A stretch of DNA of 64,000 nucleotides, from assembly GCA_963969595.1 (NCBI GenBank), contig OZ018410.1:41955413-42019412 (forward strand), read 5' to 3'. Shown in pieces: positions 9,682-20,029 of the stretch. Position numbers and translations under genes: made by a program. Below the pieces are notes generated by a model. The model saw only the letters and a program-made list of their open reading frames with translations, was not told the origin of the DNA and ran no database searches. The stretch's first letter is position 1. Each line of letters begins with the position of its first letter. The stretch is from Neckera pumila. Its lineage: Eukaryota > Streptophyta > Bryopsida > Hypnales > Neckeraceae.

Positions 9682-12600
9682 GAACCACCTAATGTCCATT
9701 TTGTAGCTATTTATAGTGGTGATTCTTGATGCCCGTGCAATTTTAGAGCTTTTTACCTTAGTAGGCACTCTCCATCAATTTAAAAAAATATATATATATT
9801 TTAGATAGTGTAGAAAGTGATCTTCACTAGAGTGACCAAGCTATTTATATCCATGAAAGCTACACTAAATAGTGCAATTAGGTTGTCTTACCTTAGGTAA
9901 ATTGTCTCATGACTCAATGGTAGTACACATGGAGCTCATGCAACTCTTTGGACCGAGCCTTGAACTAGTGCACTAATCTTTGTCACACCCATAGCTCTGG
10001 ATTGAATGCATCATTATACAACAACATTGAATATTTATATAGTGTGGATTATTGAGGTAGTAGTGTGAGGTCACCTATTTAGTGTACAATTTAATGATGA
10101 AAATCCATTTACCCATCCAAAAAAAATATACATTCATCCACAATAGAGCAATCCCGTTCCAAAATTTGGTATCAATTTAGAGATTTCATCCACTGGAAAG
10201 GAAGAATATTTTGTTAAATATTTCCTTTAAAAAATTAAATCTCTGTTTAATGAAGATTCGCTCAAAAAAATTTGTACTCCCATGTGGCTCCAACTTGCTC
10301 AAGAAGTCAACATTCTTACCCAAATTTCCATATATGCCACTTACATTCTCTTTTAGTAAGTTACATACTTATTTGGGAAGCCATCAATGCATGTACGAGG
10401 AAGCCTTAATCTTTTAATGACCGGTTGACCACTTTTTGGTTGAATATTGGATTCTTTGTCTTATACTGCCTTCAATACATGGTATTTGAAAAAATGAAAA
10501 GAGTAACGCAAATAGAGCTTCAGCATGCGCTCCAAACAAATCTAGTTTCAAAGAATTTTGTGCAGTAACAAGGTAGTTGTGCTTGTCCAAAGACAAGAGG
10601 GCCCACCTAAGTCATACCTTCTAAGTCGCATATATATTCAACAATTCTTGTGATTCTATTTGAAATTGACGCCTAAGAACAATAGAGACGTTGCTTAGCA
10701 ATCCCATAAATTGTGGAGGCATGTTTCAAAAGTTAAGGGCAATAATGTATTATGCTGCTTCAACTTGAAGGCTACTTCAATGCATCGCACTTTGAAGATC
10801 ACTCACAACAAATTGCACCGTCAAATTATGTTCACTTTTTTTTTTTTTTTTTCGGATAAAGCCTACAACATCAATTCCTATGGTCTGATCTAGGATTACT
10901 TCCTTGGAGTAGTGATGAATTTTTTCTTTTCCAAATTTGTATTCAAAAATTAGGCTCGCCCCCCAAATCAACCATGGTCACTAAAGGGTTAACCAGGTCT
11001 TTTTTTTTACTTCTTTAAAAAGAGCCAAGATGACGATCCTTTAATTTGGTGAAGCATTGTATTTCTACATTCATCCTTTTTTTTAACCAAAAAAGACTTT
11101 ATATTTATATACTTTTCATCCGAATTTGGCAACTTCATCCATATTTTAAGTAAAAATGAAAAATTCATGACAAAAGAAGACTATTTTATTTGGCAAAAAA
11201 ATAGAGATTTATTTTGAAATGGTGCAATCTAGCCTCATGGTGCCCCCAAAAGGATTGGTCATGCCAAAGTGTGTGAGTGTAGAATATGAATATTGACCGA
11301 GAAAGCCTTCAAAACTTCGGAGGGCCACTGAACAATGGAGGGTCAAATTCATTTTTCCAACATTCAAAAATCAATGTAATTAAACTACTCCAAGATTTCA
11401 TAGCTAACATAATTCACCAATATATAGTCTATTGAATGTGCATTTCCAACTCGAGAGAGGACAAAATACATATCTTGAACCATTTTGGGGCTTAACCCCT
11501 AAGAGAATCAACGTGGATGAGGAGTGTTCTCAAGAACTTAGTTGAAAGCTTTGCAAAATGGTAGATGAAGGACTTCCAAGAATGTTAAAAATTAATTACT
11601 GCATTCTTTGTTCTACAAGTATCTTTTAGAATTATAACTCCAAAGTCCCTTTTTCAACTCTTTTTCATTTTCCATTGAATATGGCTTTTTCAAGCACCGC
11701 ATTCAAGCTGCAAAACCAAAGCACTATTCATTGTTTACTTTTGCAATCTTGACCAAATTTTGGAGGGTCAAGTAGCAAGATTCATGCCCACTTCAAGGAG
11801 ATTTTTGATTCTACTTTGGATTGCCATTGTCAATCACGGTAATGTCATTTAAGCTTAAAGATCTAAGTATACCATTGGAGGGATACAAAATGAATTTGAC
11901 AAGACTTTACTTTAGAGCTCTGTGTTCATTGTCATAAATATGGACTTTAAAGCACTTAGCGAATAATTTGAAAGTGAACAATTAAAGATTCAAAATAGCT
12001 TCTAATTTCTTCATGTTGATGACCTTCTTTCTCTTCTTTGACTTCTTTCCCAACTATTGCCAATTTAATCCTAAAATGATGGGCATATGACCACAAAGTT
12101 CACTTAAACTTCAAAATCCTTTACTATAGATTTTTCAATTTGGAGCCCATTGAGATAACCACACTTATTTGAGTCAAAAGATTGAGCAATTAAGCATTGT
12201 TTCTATGTGAAAACCATTCAACTATTATTTTTTAATTTACTTGTCGTTTATTTTATTTAAAACTGTAATAAGCATTGTTTCACCTTGCTTGTAATTTTGA
12301 CCGATGTTATAAAACTAGATTTTTTACAAATTTATTATCATTTTAATAATCATCCTTAAATATTATATATATGAGTTAATTTATAAGTGGACCTCTAATT
12401 TTATGCATCCTCTTGTTAATTTTCTTGGCTATTGTTTTTTTGACCATTTTGATTATTCATGCTCTTGGTGTGCTACAATGATATAGATATACATTTATCT
12501 TTATTGTTTCCTTTGACTTTGTATTTACAAATATTTCATGAAAGAATGAGTATGACAAATACATATAATGTAGAATATAATTGGATACAACTATAATGAT

Positions 12601-13370
12601 TTTACTTTAGTGGCTTCCAAATGCTCATTTGAATTTCACGGGGAATTTCAAATACTTCTATATAGAAATTAGGAAATTTTCACAATATTTGGACTTGCTA
12701 TAGTGCAAATATTGTTTTAATGATATTATGTGTAATTGTTAGATAAACAATTTGGAATTCAAATTAAGGTAAAGACCAATTTAACAAATTCTAAACTTCC
12801 AAAGTCCAAAAAGAACATTGCATCTACATTTGAATGATGAAATCATAATGTATATACAGTCCAAATGTAGATTTTTGAATTAGAATGGATTATAATCATT
12901 ATTTTGGATTAATAAGAATTTAAAAAAATAAAAAATAGACAAGTGTCGGTTGTCAGCCAATACATTTTTAATTACAAGAATCTGTTTATAATACCTGAAT
13001 AAGTCCAAAATTAACTAAATTGGTCTTAAATAGTTTTTAATTTAATTAAAGGAAGAAATTAAAATAAGCATTTTGTACCAAGTGAAAAATTTGACAATTA
13101 TTTTGTTTGATTTTGAATCTTAGTTATTAAACCTAGTCACATATTAGCCTCAACTTAATAAAATTCTCTATATTTTCATAACTCTAATTTGTCATACTCC
13201 TTGATCTTGATTATTAACAACTTATGAGTCAACACTCTTTACATTACAGTTCTTTGTAGAGCACCATATGTTCTACATAATCATGTACTTTAAGATTCAC
13301 TAAAATCGTGGAAAAATCCCTACAGGACAACAAAGCAACTGAAGTGCACAATGTGTCCTTTAGTAGCTAT
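9682..13370. other. AT-rich gene-free DNA, unit 1
   Basis: No supported gene. Items seen are a TATATATA run near 9788, a possible decayed tRNA-derived repeat head at 9906-9980, a T16-17 run near 10837, TTAA with GGG/CCC flanks at 10989-10992 (right-end-like CACTAAAGGG) and at 11492-11495 (CCCCTAAGAG to its right), and very AT-rich DNA at 12200-13300. Equivalent segments are 29703-33391 and 49754-53442. Confidence 0.6.
9906..9980 (+). repeat. Possible tRNA-derived repeat head, unit 1
   Basis: ATGACTCAATGGTAGTACAC resembles a tRNA D-arm/A-box region, and GACCGAGCCTTGAACTAG, about 30 bases later, is a weak B-box match. No cloverleaf closes, so it is not a functional tRNA; a decayed SINE head is possible. 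Also at 29927-30001 and 49978-50052. Confidence 0.2.
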
Positions 13371-13567
13371 CTAGTGCACACAATGTTGAACTAGTTTGCA
13401 ATCACCTTCTACATACTGAAATAGAACAACCTCTAATACTCTCATTTTCCACACTTGATACACGCTTGAGAGAAGCATTATGATAGACTTCAAGATGCAC
13501 AATGCAATACCCACAAAAGTTTGTCGCTGACGTGACTTGAGGTTGTGTGCAATTGTCATTAGCTTAA

Positions 13568-14234
13568 ATGACTCAAATATTTCATAAGGGAACACCAGAC
13601 AGTACATGTGTTTCAAACAATAGGTCGAGACTGTGGTGGCTTCTTGTTACTGAACCCGAGGCGCTAAAGGAACATGAATTGGTGAAAGATGTTCAAGACA
13701 GTTTCTTACTTCAAAGACAAACCCTCGTTAATTTTCTCATGTCCCTGTGACTTAGTCTATGAACTCAGCATGACTGAAATGTCATAAAATTTCCTTGCAT
13801 CGTCTGAGAGTCAGTCGACCTCGTCCCTCTTCTCACGCTCCTGCTTTGAGGCATTTCTGAATTGTGCAGATCTTCTGAATGGACATGGAACAAGAGATTC
13901 TTCAGAGGCTGCCTCACTAACAGCCTTGCAAATGGAGTTCAGTTTCTTTCAAGGCATAATCTTCAACTCACCTCAAGTAGATGGGACCCAATCAGCCTAC
14001 ACGAAGCGGGGATTTTTGACCGAGTGTGTTCCACAATCTCGCAGGCTGAGAGAGAAGAATTTGTCGAGGAAAACATATTTTTAATTGAGGAGATTCCTGT
14101 AAGGCTTCGAAGTCACTTGACTTGTGAATGCGTTTGAAACGTACTGCTCATATTGCATTTGAACTCCCGATTTAATTTTTGATTACTTGCAGGTACTAAT
14201 TGCAGGTGAAATTCTCCAACTTGGCGCTCGCTAG
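13568..14234 (+). pseudogene. Coding-like remnant of unknown protein, unit 1
   Basis: Composition rises sharply against AT-rich surroundings. Three + strand pieces read like protein: 13568-13750 (60 codons, containing RLWWLLVTEPEALKEHELV); frame A, open from 13850 to a donor at 14099 (CCT|GTAAGG) and joined in phase over a 94-bp intron to 14193-14234, ending EEIPVLIAGEILQLGAR; and frame B, 13788-14081 (98 codons, containing EFSFFQGIIFNSPQVDGTQS). Frames A and B overlap, so at most one is real. There is no clear start codon. Not recognised. Confidence 0.3.
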
Positions 14235-14286
14235 CTCCCTAACGTGGAGTGAATGGGTTGTTCGTTGTTTCGTTCGATCGAGTTCT

Positions 14287-14310
14287 CAGTTATTCTTTGA
14301 AGAATAACTG
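14287..14310. other. Perfect 11-bp inverted repeat, unit 1
   Basis: CAGTTATTCTT, two-base spacer, AAGAATAACTG. It lies 53 bases beyond the TAG at 14232-14234 that closes frame A of the coding-like remnant. Also at 34308-34331 and 54359-54382. The DNA from here to 14879 shows no gene. Confidence 0.5.
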
Positions 14311-14883
14311 TCCTTTTTCACTGACAATCCTTTGACGGAAGAGAATTCGGAATTTTTGATCGCATATGGATGGTCTTTCTATGTATGGAGCAGTCGAAGG
14401 TATGAGGGTTGTATGAAGGGTGCATCTGCTAGTAATTTATTAACAGAACACAGGCTCAGTGCTACTGCTTGCAACAATGAATGGCTGACACAAAACTATC
14501 TGTGTACATGATATGTTATGAACTTCATACCTCAAGTTGTAGCCACAGATCTAGACAAGGGCTAATCCTTCATTCTTTGGGGATGTCCGCAGCTCCAATA
14601 CTATCATCGTAATCTGTCAAGGCAACAAACATTGACAGCAACAAGACTGGTTGCAAAAGAGAAGGAATTCTTTGCTTTTGAAATTCCATTCATGGTTTAT
14701 ATATCTCGTATGAAGCCCAGAGTGACCGAACTAGAAATCGAAAGTTGACCTTCCATGGCAGTAGTTGATTGCAGTATACTTCTACCGTCAAAAAATACGG
14801 AGTACATGACTTTATTTATCCTTCCTATTGATACTTTTTTGGAAGTGGTTTGGGGTTATATGATATGAGTACTTCGGGGTTAA

Positions 14884-15702
14884 CCCCTAACTGCCTAAGC
14901 AACCAAATATGGTCGCTCCAAAATTTCAGGCTCATTTAGGTACGGGCAGTTAAATTCCTTTGACCGGTTAAAAAATTTTCATGGGCGGTATTGAAGGTTA
15001 ACTATTGGAAACTTTTATTTTTCACTAAAAAAGGCAAATATTTGATTTTTGAGAGGACCTGAAAAGCATATATGCCTCATTGAGGAAGAGTAAAGTTTAC
15101 AAATTTTATTTGGTTTCTCGGCTTTAAGCAAAGCTTGCCAATTTTTACTTGAATTGAGATCTAAAAAATTCTATTTATTCATTTGCTTTGAAAATGGTCC
15201 CAATGGAAAGATTAAATTGTTTTCATGATTTTCACCGTTGAAAATTTAAACATGCAAGTGTTGATTTGGAGTTATTTGCGATTTCTACTTATAAAAAAAA
15301 TTGCATTTCAACAATTGCAAGGTGGATTGTGTAATGACTTTGATAGCTTTTCATGTGAAATTAAGTTTTTTGAAAGTGTATTATAGTGTGCTAACATAAT
15401 TTGTAGTTGTTCATGTCACCTCCAATCCCCAAAATTATTTATATGCAAATTTCTCAAACATTGTGGGGAAGGGCAGCATACTAAAAATAGAAAACATACA
15501 TTTCTCTTGTTATGATCTCACAACTCCTATGCAATTTTGCACTCAAAATTGGTATACATACTAATAAGGTAGCTCTTTAAACATCTGTAAGGTTAGATTT
15601 TGATATAAGAAAAAAACCAATCTGCGTCATTGGGAATAACTAGAAGTCCATGCTCTTTTTTCATAGGAAGAACACACTTGGAAAAGCTTAGGCACTTAGG
15701 GG
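14884..15702 (+). mobile_element. TTAA-flanked element family 2 (819 bp, 17-bp TIR), unit 1
   Basis: Flanked by TTAA at 14880-14883 and 15703-15706. The left end is CCCCTAACTGCCTAAGC; the right end read inward is CCCCTAAGTGCCTAAGC, 16 of 17 identical. The interior is AT-rich without a usable frame. The TTAA target and CCCC ends match the piggyBac-type signature; different TIR and interior set it apart from family 1. The left target lies in GGGGTTAACCCC, suggesting another element end abuts it. Confidence 0.75.
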
Positions 15703-15706
15703 TTAA

Positions 15707-16448
15707 TAACTCTGGCAAATTTAAAAAGAAATCGTTTTTTTTTTAATCAAGTGTCTGGGGACTTGAATTCGTGACTGTGAGGCAGTTGATTGGGTTCGGA
15801 CATTGTGAAATTTGATACGACTCTGCAGAACTGAGAATGCTGCCTGAAGTGGAGCTTCTGGCGAGGAGCCGCTCCCGAGGAAGAACCTAACAATCGAAAT
15901 TTCAAAACTCTCCCTGAGCCTTCACGGCTTGAGAGCTACAGTACGACAACGAACCAGATTTCGAACTACAGTACTGCAGTGAAGTGAATGGGTTCCCAGC
16001 ACACCCGGCCTCGGGCAGTATTCAATTTACCATAGCGTCAATGGAAAGAACAAAATATGTGATCCAATGCATTGTGGGTTGAATTCTTTGATTCCCAAGG
16101 GAAGGAGGGTGTGCCACATACTCCTAAAAAAGTGGAGGCGACTTTTCTGTTAATTGTTTGGTTTCTGTGAGACAGTTTGTGATTTAAAAGCTATTCTGAA
16201 ATCTACTTCCCAAACCCTAAACGATGAGCTCACAAGGTTGCCCCAGTCAATAGGTTCTCTCTGGCACGACCCCGGTCTTCCTCCGACTACTGTACACTGT
16301 AGCAGTTCCGACAAAATATGACGAAGGTCCGATAAGTCCAAACACCAAAGCAGGTTTTTTGGTTTGGAAGTCATTGTTTAAGTGAATTTCGGGACTGTAG
16401 CAAGTCCCATATGTATCAGTTATGGGGAAGCTGAGAAGCTAGCAGCAA
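15707..16448 (+). promoter_or_regulatory. Upstream region of the Myb/SANT gene, unit 1
   Basis: Composition becomes balanced here. Two CTACAGTAC words stand exactly 30 bp apart (15936 and 15966), and inverted counterparts ACTGTAGC occur at 16296 and 16394, the last inside a small hairpin (GGGACT, six bases, AGTCCC; 16391-16408). A telo-box lies at 16212-16221. No obvious TATA box is fixed and the transcription start is unknown. Equivalent regions are 35728-36469 and 55779-56520. Confidence 0.4.
16212..16221 (+). promoter_or_regulatory. Telo-box AAACCCTAAA, unit 1
   Basis: Exact match to the plant telo-box found in many plant promoters. Also at 36233-36242 and 56284-56293. Single match, so function is inferred. 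Confidence 0.4.
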
Positions 16449-17122
16449 GTGTGTGCTCTTCACAGGCAAGCATCACGTCTGTTCATCGTCGAATTTCTGA
16501 AATCGAAAGCAAATTTCGCACCACGTGCTTGTTGGCGGATTGGTGAGAGGAACTTTGCGCTTGATTTGCACGGAGGAGGCAACTGGGTGAGCACAAGAAG
16601 CTGTCGGAGGTTTCGGGGTTTGGGGCTCTCCTCACAAGATCGAAATCGAGGCCGTAAGGTACGTACAATCTGATCTGTTTGTTCCCAGCCGTATTTCGTT
16701 TGTTAGTCAGTTTGCAATTGCGTCTTGTTGAAAACCATTTCAAACGAAGCCGACACGCGATTTGCACTTGATAAGAGGAGCCTCTTGGGGTACAATAGAA
16801 CCCTGACAGTGTTTGTGGCGAGGTGTTTGCAATTGTACTTCTAGAGTGAGTTTCGGTACTCTCCTGTTTCCATGCTCCATTTTCGCAGCCGGTTTACCTC
16901 TGAGGCTATGTTTCAAACTCCATGTGTGCCGAATCAACGAGCACACGTGGGATCTCTTATCTTTCGTTTTTGATTGATCTCCAATTGGACTTGGTCGTCT
17001 TTCTCATATGTGTTTCTCCGTTTCAGGTTTTATTCAGTGCCAAGGCCCAAGACTTGCTTCTGTGTAAAGAAGTCGCACTCTAACCAACTCGGCGTTGTGT
17101 CCAAGTAAGAACTCCAGCAGAA
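16449..17122 (+). other. Probable 5' leader with intron, unit 1
   Basis: A consensus donor (GCCGTAAG|GTACGT) at 16659 and a consensus acceptor (CTCCGTTTCAG) ending at 17026 delimit a 368-bp intron. The flanking exon pieces read through in frame across the join but reach a TAA before the ATG at 17123, so this is leader rather than coding. Equivalent leaders are 36470-37143 and 56521-57194. Confidence 0.5.
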
Positions 17123-18854
17123 ATGAGGACTGAGATGGATGACCCCATGGTTTTGGAGAGCCTTCTTCCATACCCGAAGGATCTGGATAGGAGCGTTTTG
17201 GCAGCGCGAGCACGGGAGATGCAGGAAGCTGTGTCAAAAACTGGTGTTTTCGAGATTTCTGTCTTTGACTCACCAGCCTCCGGTGATACGCAAGTTACAG
17301 ACCAAGGTAAGGCACATGTGCAACTTTTGCAGTATGAAATATATTTGCGATGAATACAGCCTTCTATTGGCACTTGAAATCGATGTGCATCCATTCCATG
17401 CTCATGTGTCTTGCATTGCTAAGTAAGTCTGATCCTGTGAAGCTAACTTGTTCTTGTACTCTTTTGTGCTTTTTGTTTCAGTCGTTGGGATGGAGAGTTT
17501 GCCCCCTTGTCTGACTCACAGCCCGGTAGGCGACGACATGAGCAAGCATGGAGACGGAGCTCAAACTGAATCTACTCAGAAACAGGAGCTTGCTCTTCCC
17601 ACGAAGCCCAGCGAAGGAGGCAGGGTCATTGAGCTGCCCTTGGAGTGTTCGTCGTTTTCGTCTCCAAACTCGGGGAACTTCAATGACAATGCAGTCGAAG
17701 GGACAGTCGTGGCCCAGAAGACGCGCACGATTCGTGGGAAGAATTGGCGTGAAAAGGAGACAGATGACTTGCTGAGAGCATTTTTGAACACCAAGAAGGT
17801 GTGTACTCGAATGGAGCAGGGCACTGCTAGTGAACCATTTTGGGATGCCGTAGCCAAGGCGGTGCCAGGCAGGATGTGGCATGAGTGTCAAGGGAGGATG
17901 GACACGATCAAGAGGTTATTCAGCACACTAAAGAAACACTGTGATGAGCATCGGAAGGAGTTCAAAGAGCTCGATGAAAAGGACTTTGGCACCATGAAGG
18001 TGTCACCTCGGTTTTCAGAATCTTGGTACAATCAGATTCGCGATGACTGCCCACCCAGACCCAAGAAGAAATTGAAAACGAATGGAGCGGGAAGCTCATC
18101 AAAGAGCACTGCTTTCGTACCAGACACCTCAACTATGGGTAAAGCAAATAGCTTGTCCTGCCCCTGTCTATCTCATGTGTTGGATGCAATGCTAGTTAAC
18201 CCTTCACCGTACAGGTGAACTTTGGGCCTTTCCCTACAACAATCTGAACAATTGCGCCACATCTATTTTCGTTTGAGCTCCAAATCAAGTGCCCAAAACT
18301 CAAATGTCAATAGATTCGGTGATTACACAAGAAGCAGCAATCCTAGTTCACCTATATGGTCACCTGTATGTTCAACGGAACCTCTATTGGGATGTATGGT
18401 TGATGGGGCCTCTACTTGACCTTCTGCTTTGACATTTATAACTCTGTTTTTTGGATGTTGTTGTCTGATATTGTTGAAAATTTGACTTGCAGGTCTCCTG
18501 CCACCCGTCCTTGGCGAGCTAGCGATGGTGGTATGTGCCTCACCCGACGCTTGTCTGTTAAAGTTAGTGTTGAGTTTCGTGTTTTCCTTGTATGAATGTG
18601 GTGTCATGACGTGGGTCTTTCGAAGCACGAATACAAGCTTGCTAGTCGTTCATGGAGCTACGATAGAATTAGCTTCTATTTTCTGTCCTCAGCAGGTCAT
18701 TGCTCCGAAGTTCACGTTCTTGGGAATGTGGTCAACTTTCGAGAAGGAGAGGTCTTTGACAGTTTCGATCTTGAACTTTTTGAGTTTCAGTTCTATGTTC
18801 CAAGTAGTTTGTCGTGGCATCATGACTTCTAGTTTAAGCTGTTGTATATTTTGA
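17123..18854 (+). CDS. Myb/SANT-like (trihelix-type) DNA-binding protein, copy A
   Basis: Probable nuclear DNA-binding protein. Modelled exons are 17123-17306, 17482-18138, 18493-18530 and 18693-18854, 346 residues; all introns are GT-AG and phases agree. The N-terminus is acidic (MRTEMDDPMVLESLLPYPK). The domain spans about 146-250: W150 in RGKNWREKETDDLLRAF, W182 in EPFWDAVAKAV, W194 and CQGRMDTIKRLFSTLKK, a spacing typical of Myb/SANT and trihelix folds. A basic RPKKKLK (254-260) may be a nuclear signal. An alternative acceptor at 18214 would end the protein at 300 residues (TGA 18274). The domain call is fairly secure; the 3' exons are less so. The domain could also derive from a transposon-encoded Myb-like protein. 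Confidence 0.65.
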
Positions 18855-18968
18855 TTTTTGAAGCTTGGTATTAATTATTGATGATCTTGGCTTTTCCCAC
18901 TTTTTTTGTGCCTGTACTTAGGGTTGCCCAATATTTCTTTATTGAATTTGATTGTTTCCTGATTTTTG

Positions 18969-19172
18969 TTCTTCTCTTGTATTCGTTTTATTTTCTTCCA
19001 CACTCTTCTTGAATCTCTTCTGTTCTCTGAGCACTTCTCATTCCTTCTCTGTTTCTCGTTCCTTCTCCTCTCTTCTCTTTTTTCCTCTTCTCATCTCTTC
19101 TTCGTTCTCTTCTGTTGTTTCATTTTGATTTTTGACTGCTTTCTCTCTTTCTTTCTTCTTTTCTTTGTTTTC
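18969..19172 (+). repeat. CT-rich polypyrimidine tract, unit 2
   Basis: Same tract as in unit 1; no length change is seen although low-complexity DNA normally varies. Confidence 0.8.
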
Positions 19173-19176
19173 GGAA

Positions 19177-19596
19177 ATGGGGAGGAGGGAGGTGATTGTT
19201 TTTTGCAGAGGAGGCCAGAATACAGAGTTGGCATCCAACAGAAAGAATTCGTGTCTACTCGATGCCAAGGAAGGAGCCCCAGTTGCTACTGTAATCTGAA
19301 TCACTTCCAGTAGTGAGATTGACTCCCACAAGGCGGATATTGGAATCAAAGGCGGCAGCGAGCTCTGTGACATCAAGCTTTGTCATGCTCTGTCTGTGAC
19401 TTACAAGCGAGGAGCTGGGGCTAGTAGTGGTAGAGATACTATAGTCTGAAGAGTGAAGGAGGGACATGGAGGAAGCATCAAAGTGAAGAGTATTCAGAGG
19501 ATGGCTATCTCATCGCCTCCAGCTGGGCTTCGGGATTCCGGGGTTTCTGTTCAGAAGGAACTCTGTTTTTTGTTTTTTTTTCAAAGAATCGAGTGA
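19177..19596 (+). pseudogene. Reading frame broken by two TGA codons, unit 2
   Basis: Same frame as at 466-855 with both internal TGAs in place (19297 and 19447). Here the frame goes on through a T-rich stretch to TGA at 19594 because the segment near the third stop differs from unit 1. Confidence 0.35.
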
Positions 19597-19732
19597 ATAG
19601 TATTTCCGGGTATGTTAGCCATCCTCTGATTTTGACTTTGACTTTGACTTATACTCCGACTTCATAACCATAGCAGTTAAGTTAATATCTGCGTCACGTT
19701 CCTCCCAGGCCTTTGGTCCAGTGACGCAGCCA

Positions 19733-20029
19733 ATGGAGGACCCACCAGCCTGTCAGGTGGCGGACCCCCTCCACCAAGTACCCCAGAACGCAGCTGTGGC
19801 TGAGGGTTTCATCGAAGATCTGTTTACAGACCCCCTCCATCAGCAGCAAGCTCCTCCAGGACCCCAGAACGCAGATGTGGCTGAGGATTGCATATATATC
19901 GATGATCTATTGGCGAATTTTGACCTTGAAACCATACCCCCCTGGTGTAAGAGCGATTGCCGGTTGCGCTTTTGTGCAACCGATCTTCAGTCTGTGCCAC
20001 AGAAGAAGAAAGAAGAAGAAGAAGACTAA
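19733..20029 (+). CDS. Short acidic Pro/Gln-rich ORF, unit 2 (intact)
   Basis: 98 codons from ATG 19733 to TAA, with the same two-block internal duplication and acidic DDLLANFDLE stretch as unit 1, followed by a Cys-containing tail and a Lys/Glu-rich end (KKKEEEED) encoded by the GAA tract. The preceding acceptor ends at 19708. From 19709 the frame is open in phase 0, the phase left by the Myb/SANT gene's exon ending at 18530. It could therefore be an alternative terminal exon supplying an activation domain (inference). No known family recognised. Confidence 0.4.
   Translation: MEDPPACQVADPLHQVPQNAAVAEGFIEDLFTDPLHQQQAPPGPQNADVAEDCIYIDDLLANFDLETIPPWCKSDCRLRFCATDLQSVPQKKKEEEED

Larger units (their letters stand above)
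1..18720 (+). repeat. Tandem unit 1 (shortened, left edge diverged)
   Basis: First visible member of a direct tandem array; position 1 corresponds to 18721, 38742 and 58793. It is about 1.3 kb shorter than the other units because the block found at 20030-21350 in unit 2 is missing between two GAA tracts. The first ~1.6 kb differs from units 2-4 by many substitutions, a replaced segment near 855-880, a 6-bp insertion creating CACGTG at 925-930 and a 1-bp frameshift near 1200. From about 1.7 kb onward only scattered single-base differences and the AAAC-tract length separate it from unit 2. Confidence 0.95.

Noticed and set aside
10777..10971. Minus-strand frame with FEYKFGKEKI, faintly like the end of a Ty3-type RNase H domain
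   Set aside because: Only a few residues match and no further pol blocks or LTRs follow.
17478..17891. 137-codon minus-strand frame opposite the Myb/SANT exon
   Set aside because: Shadow of the coding strand; the + strand has the recognisable domain and splice sites.
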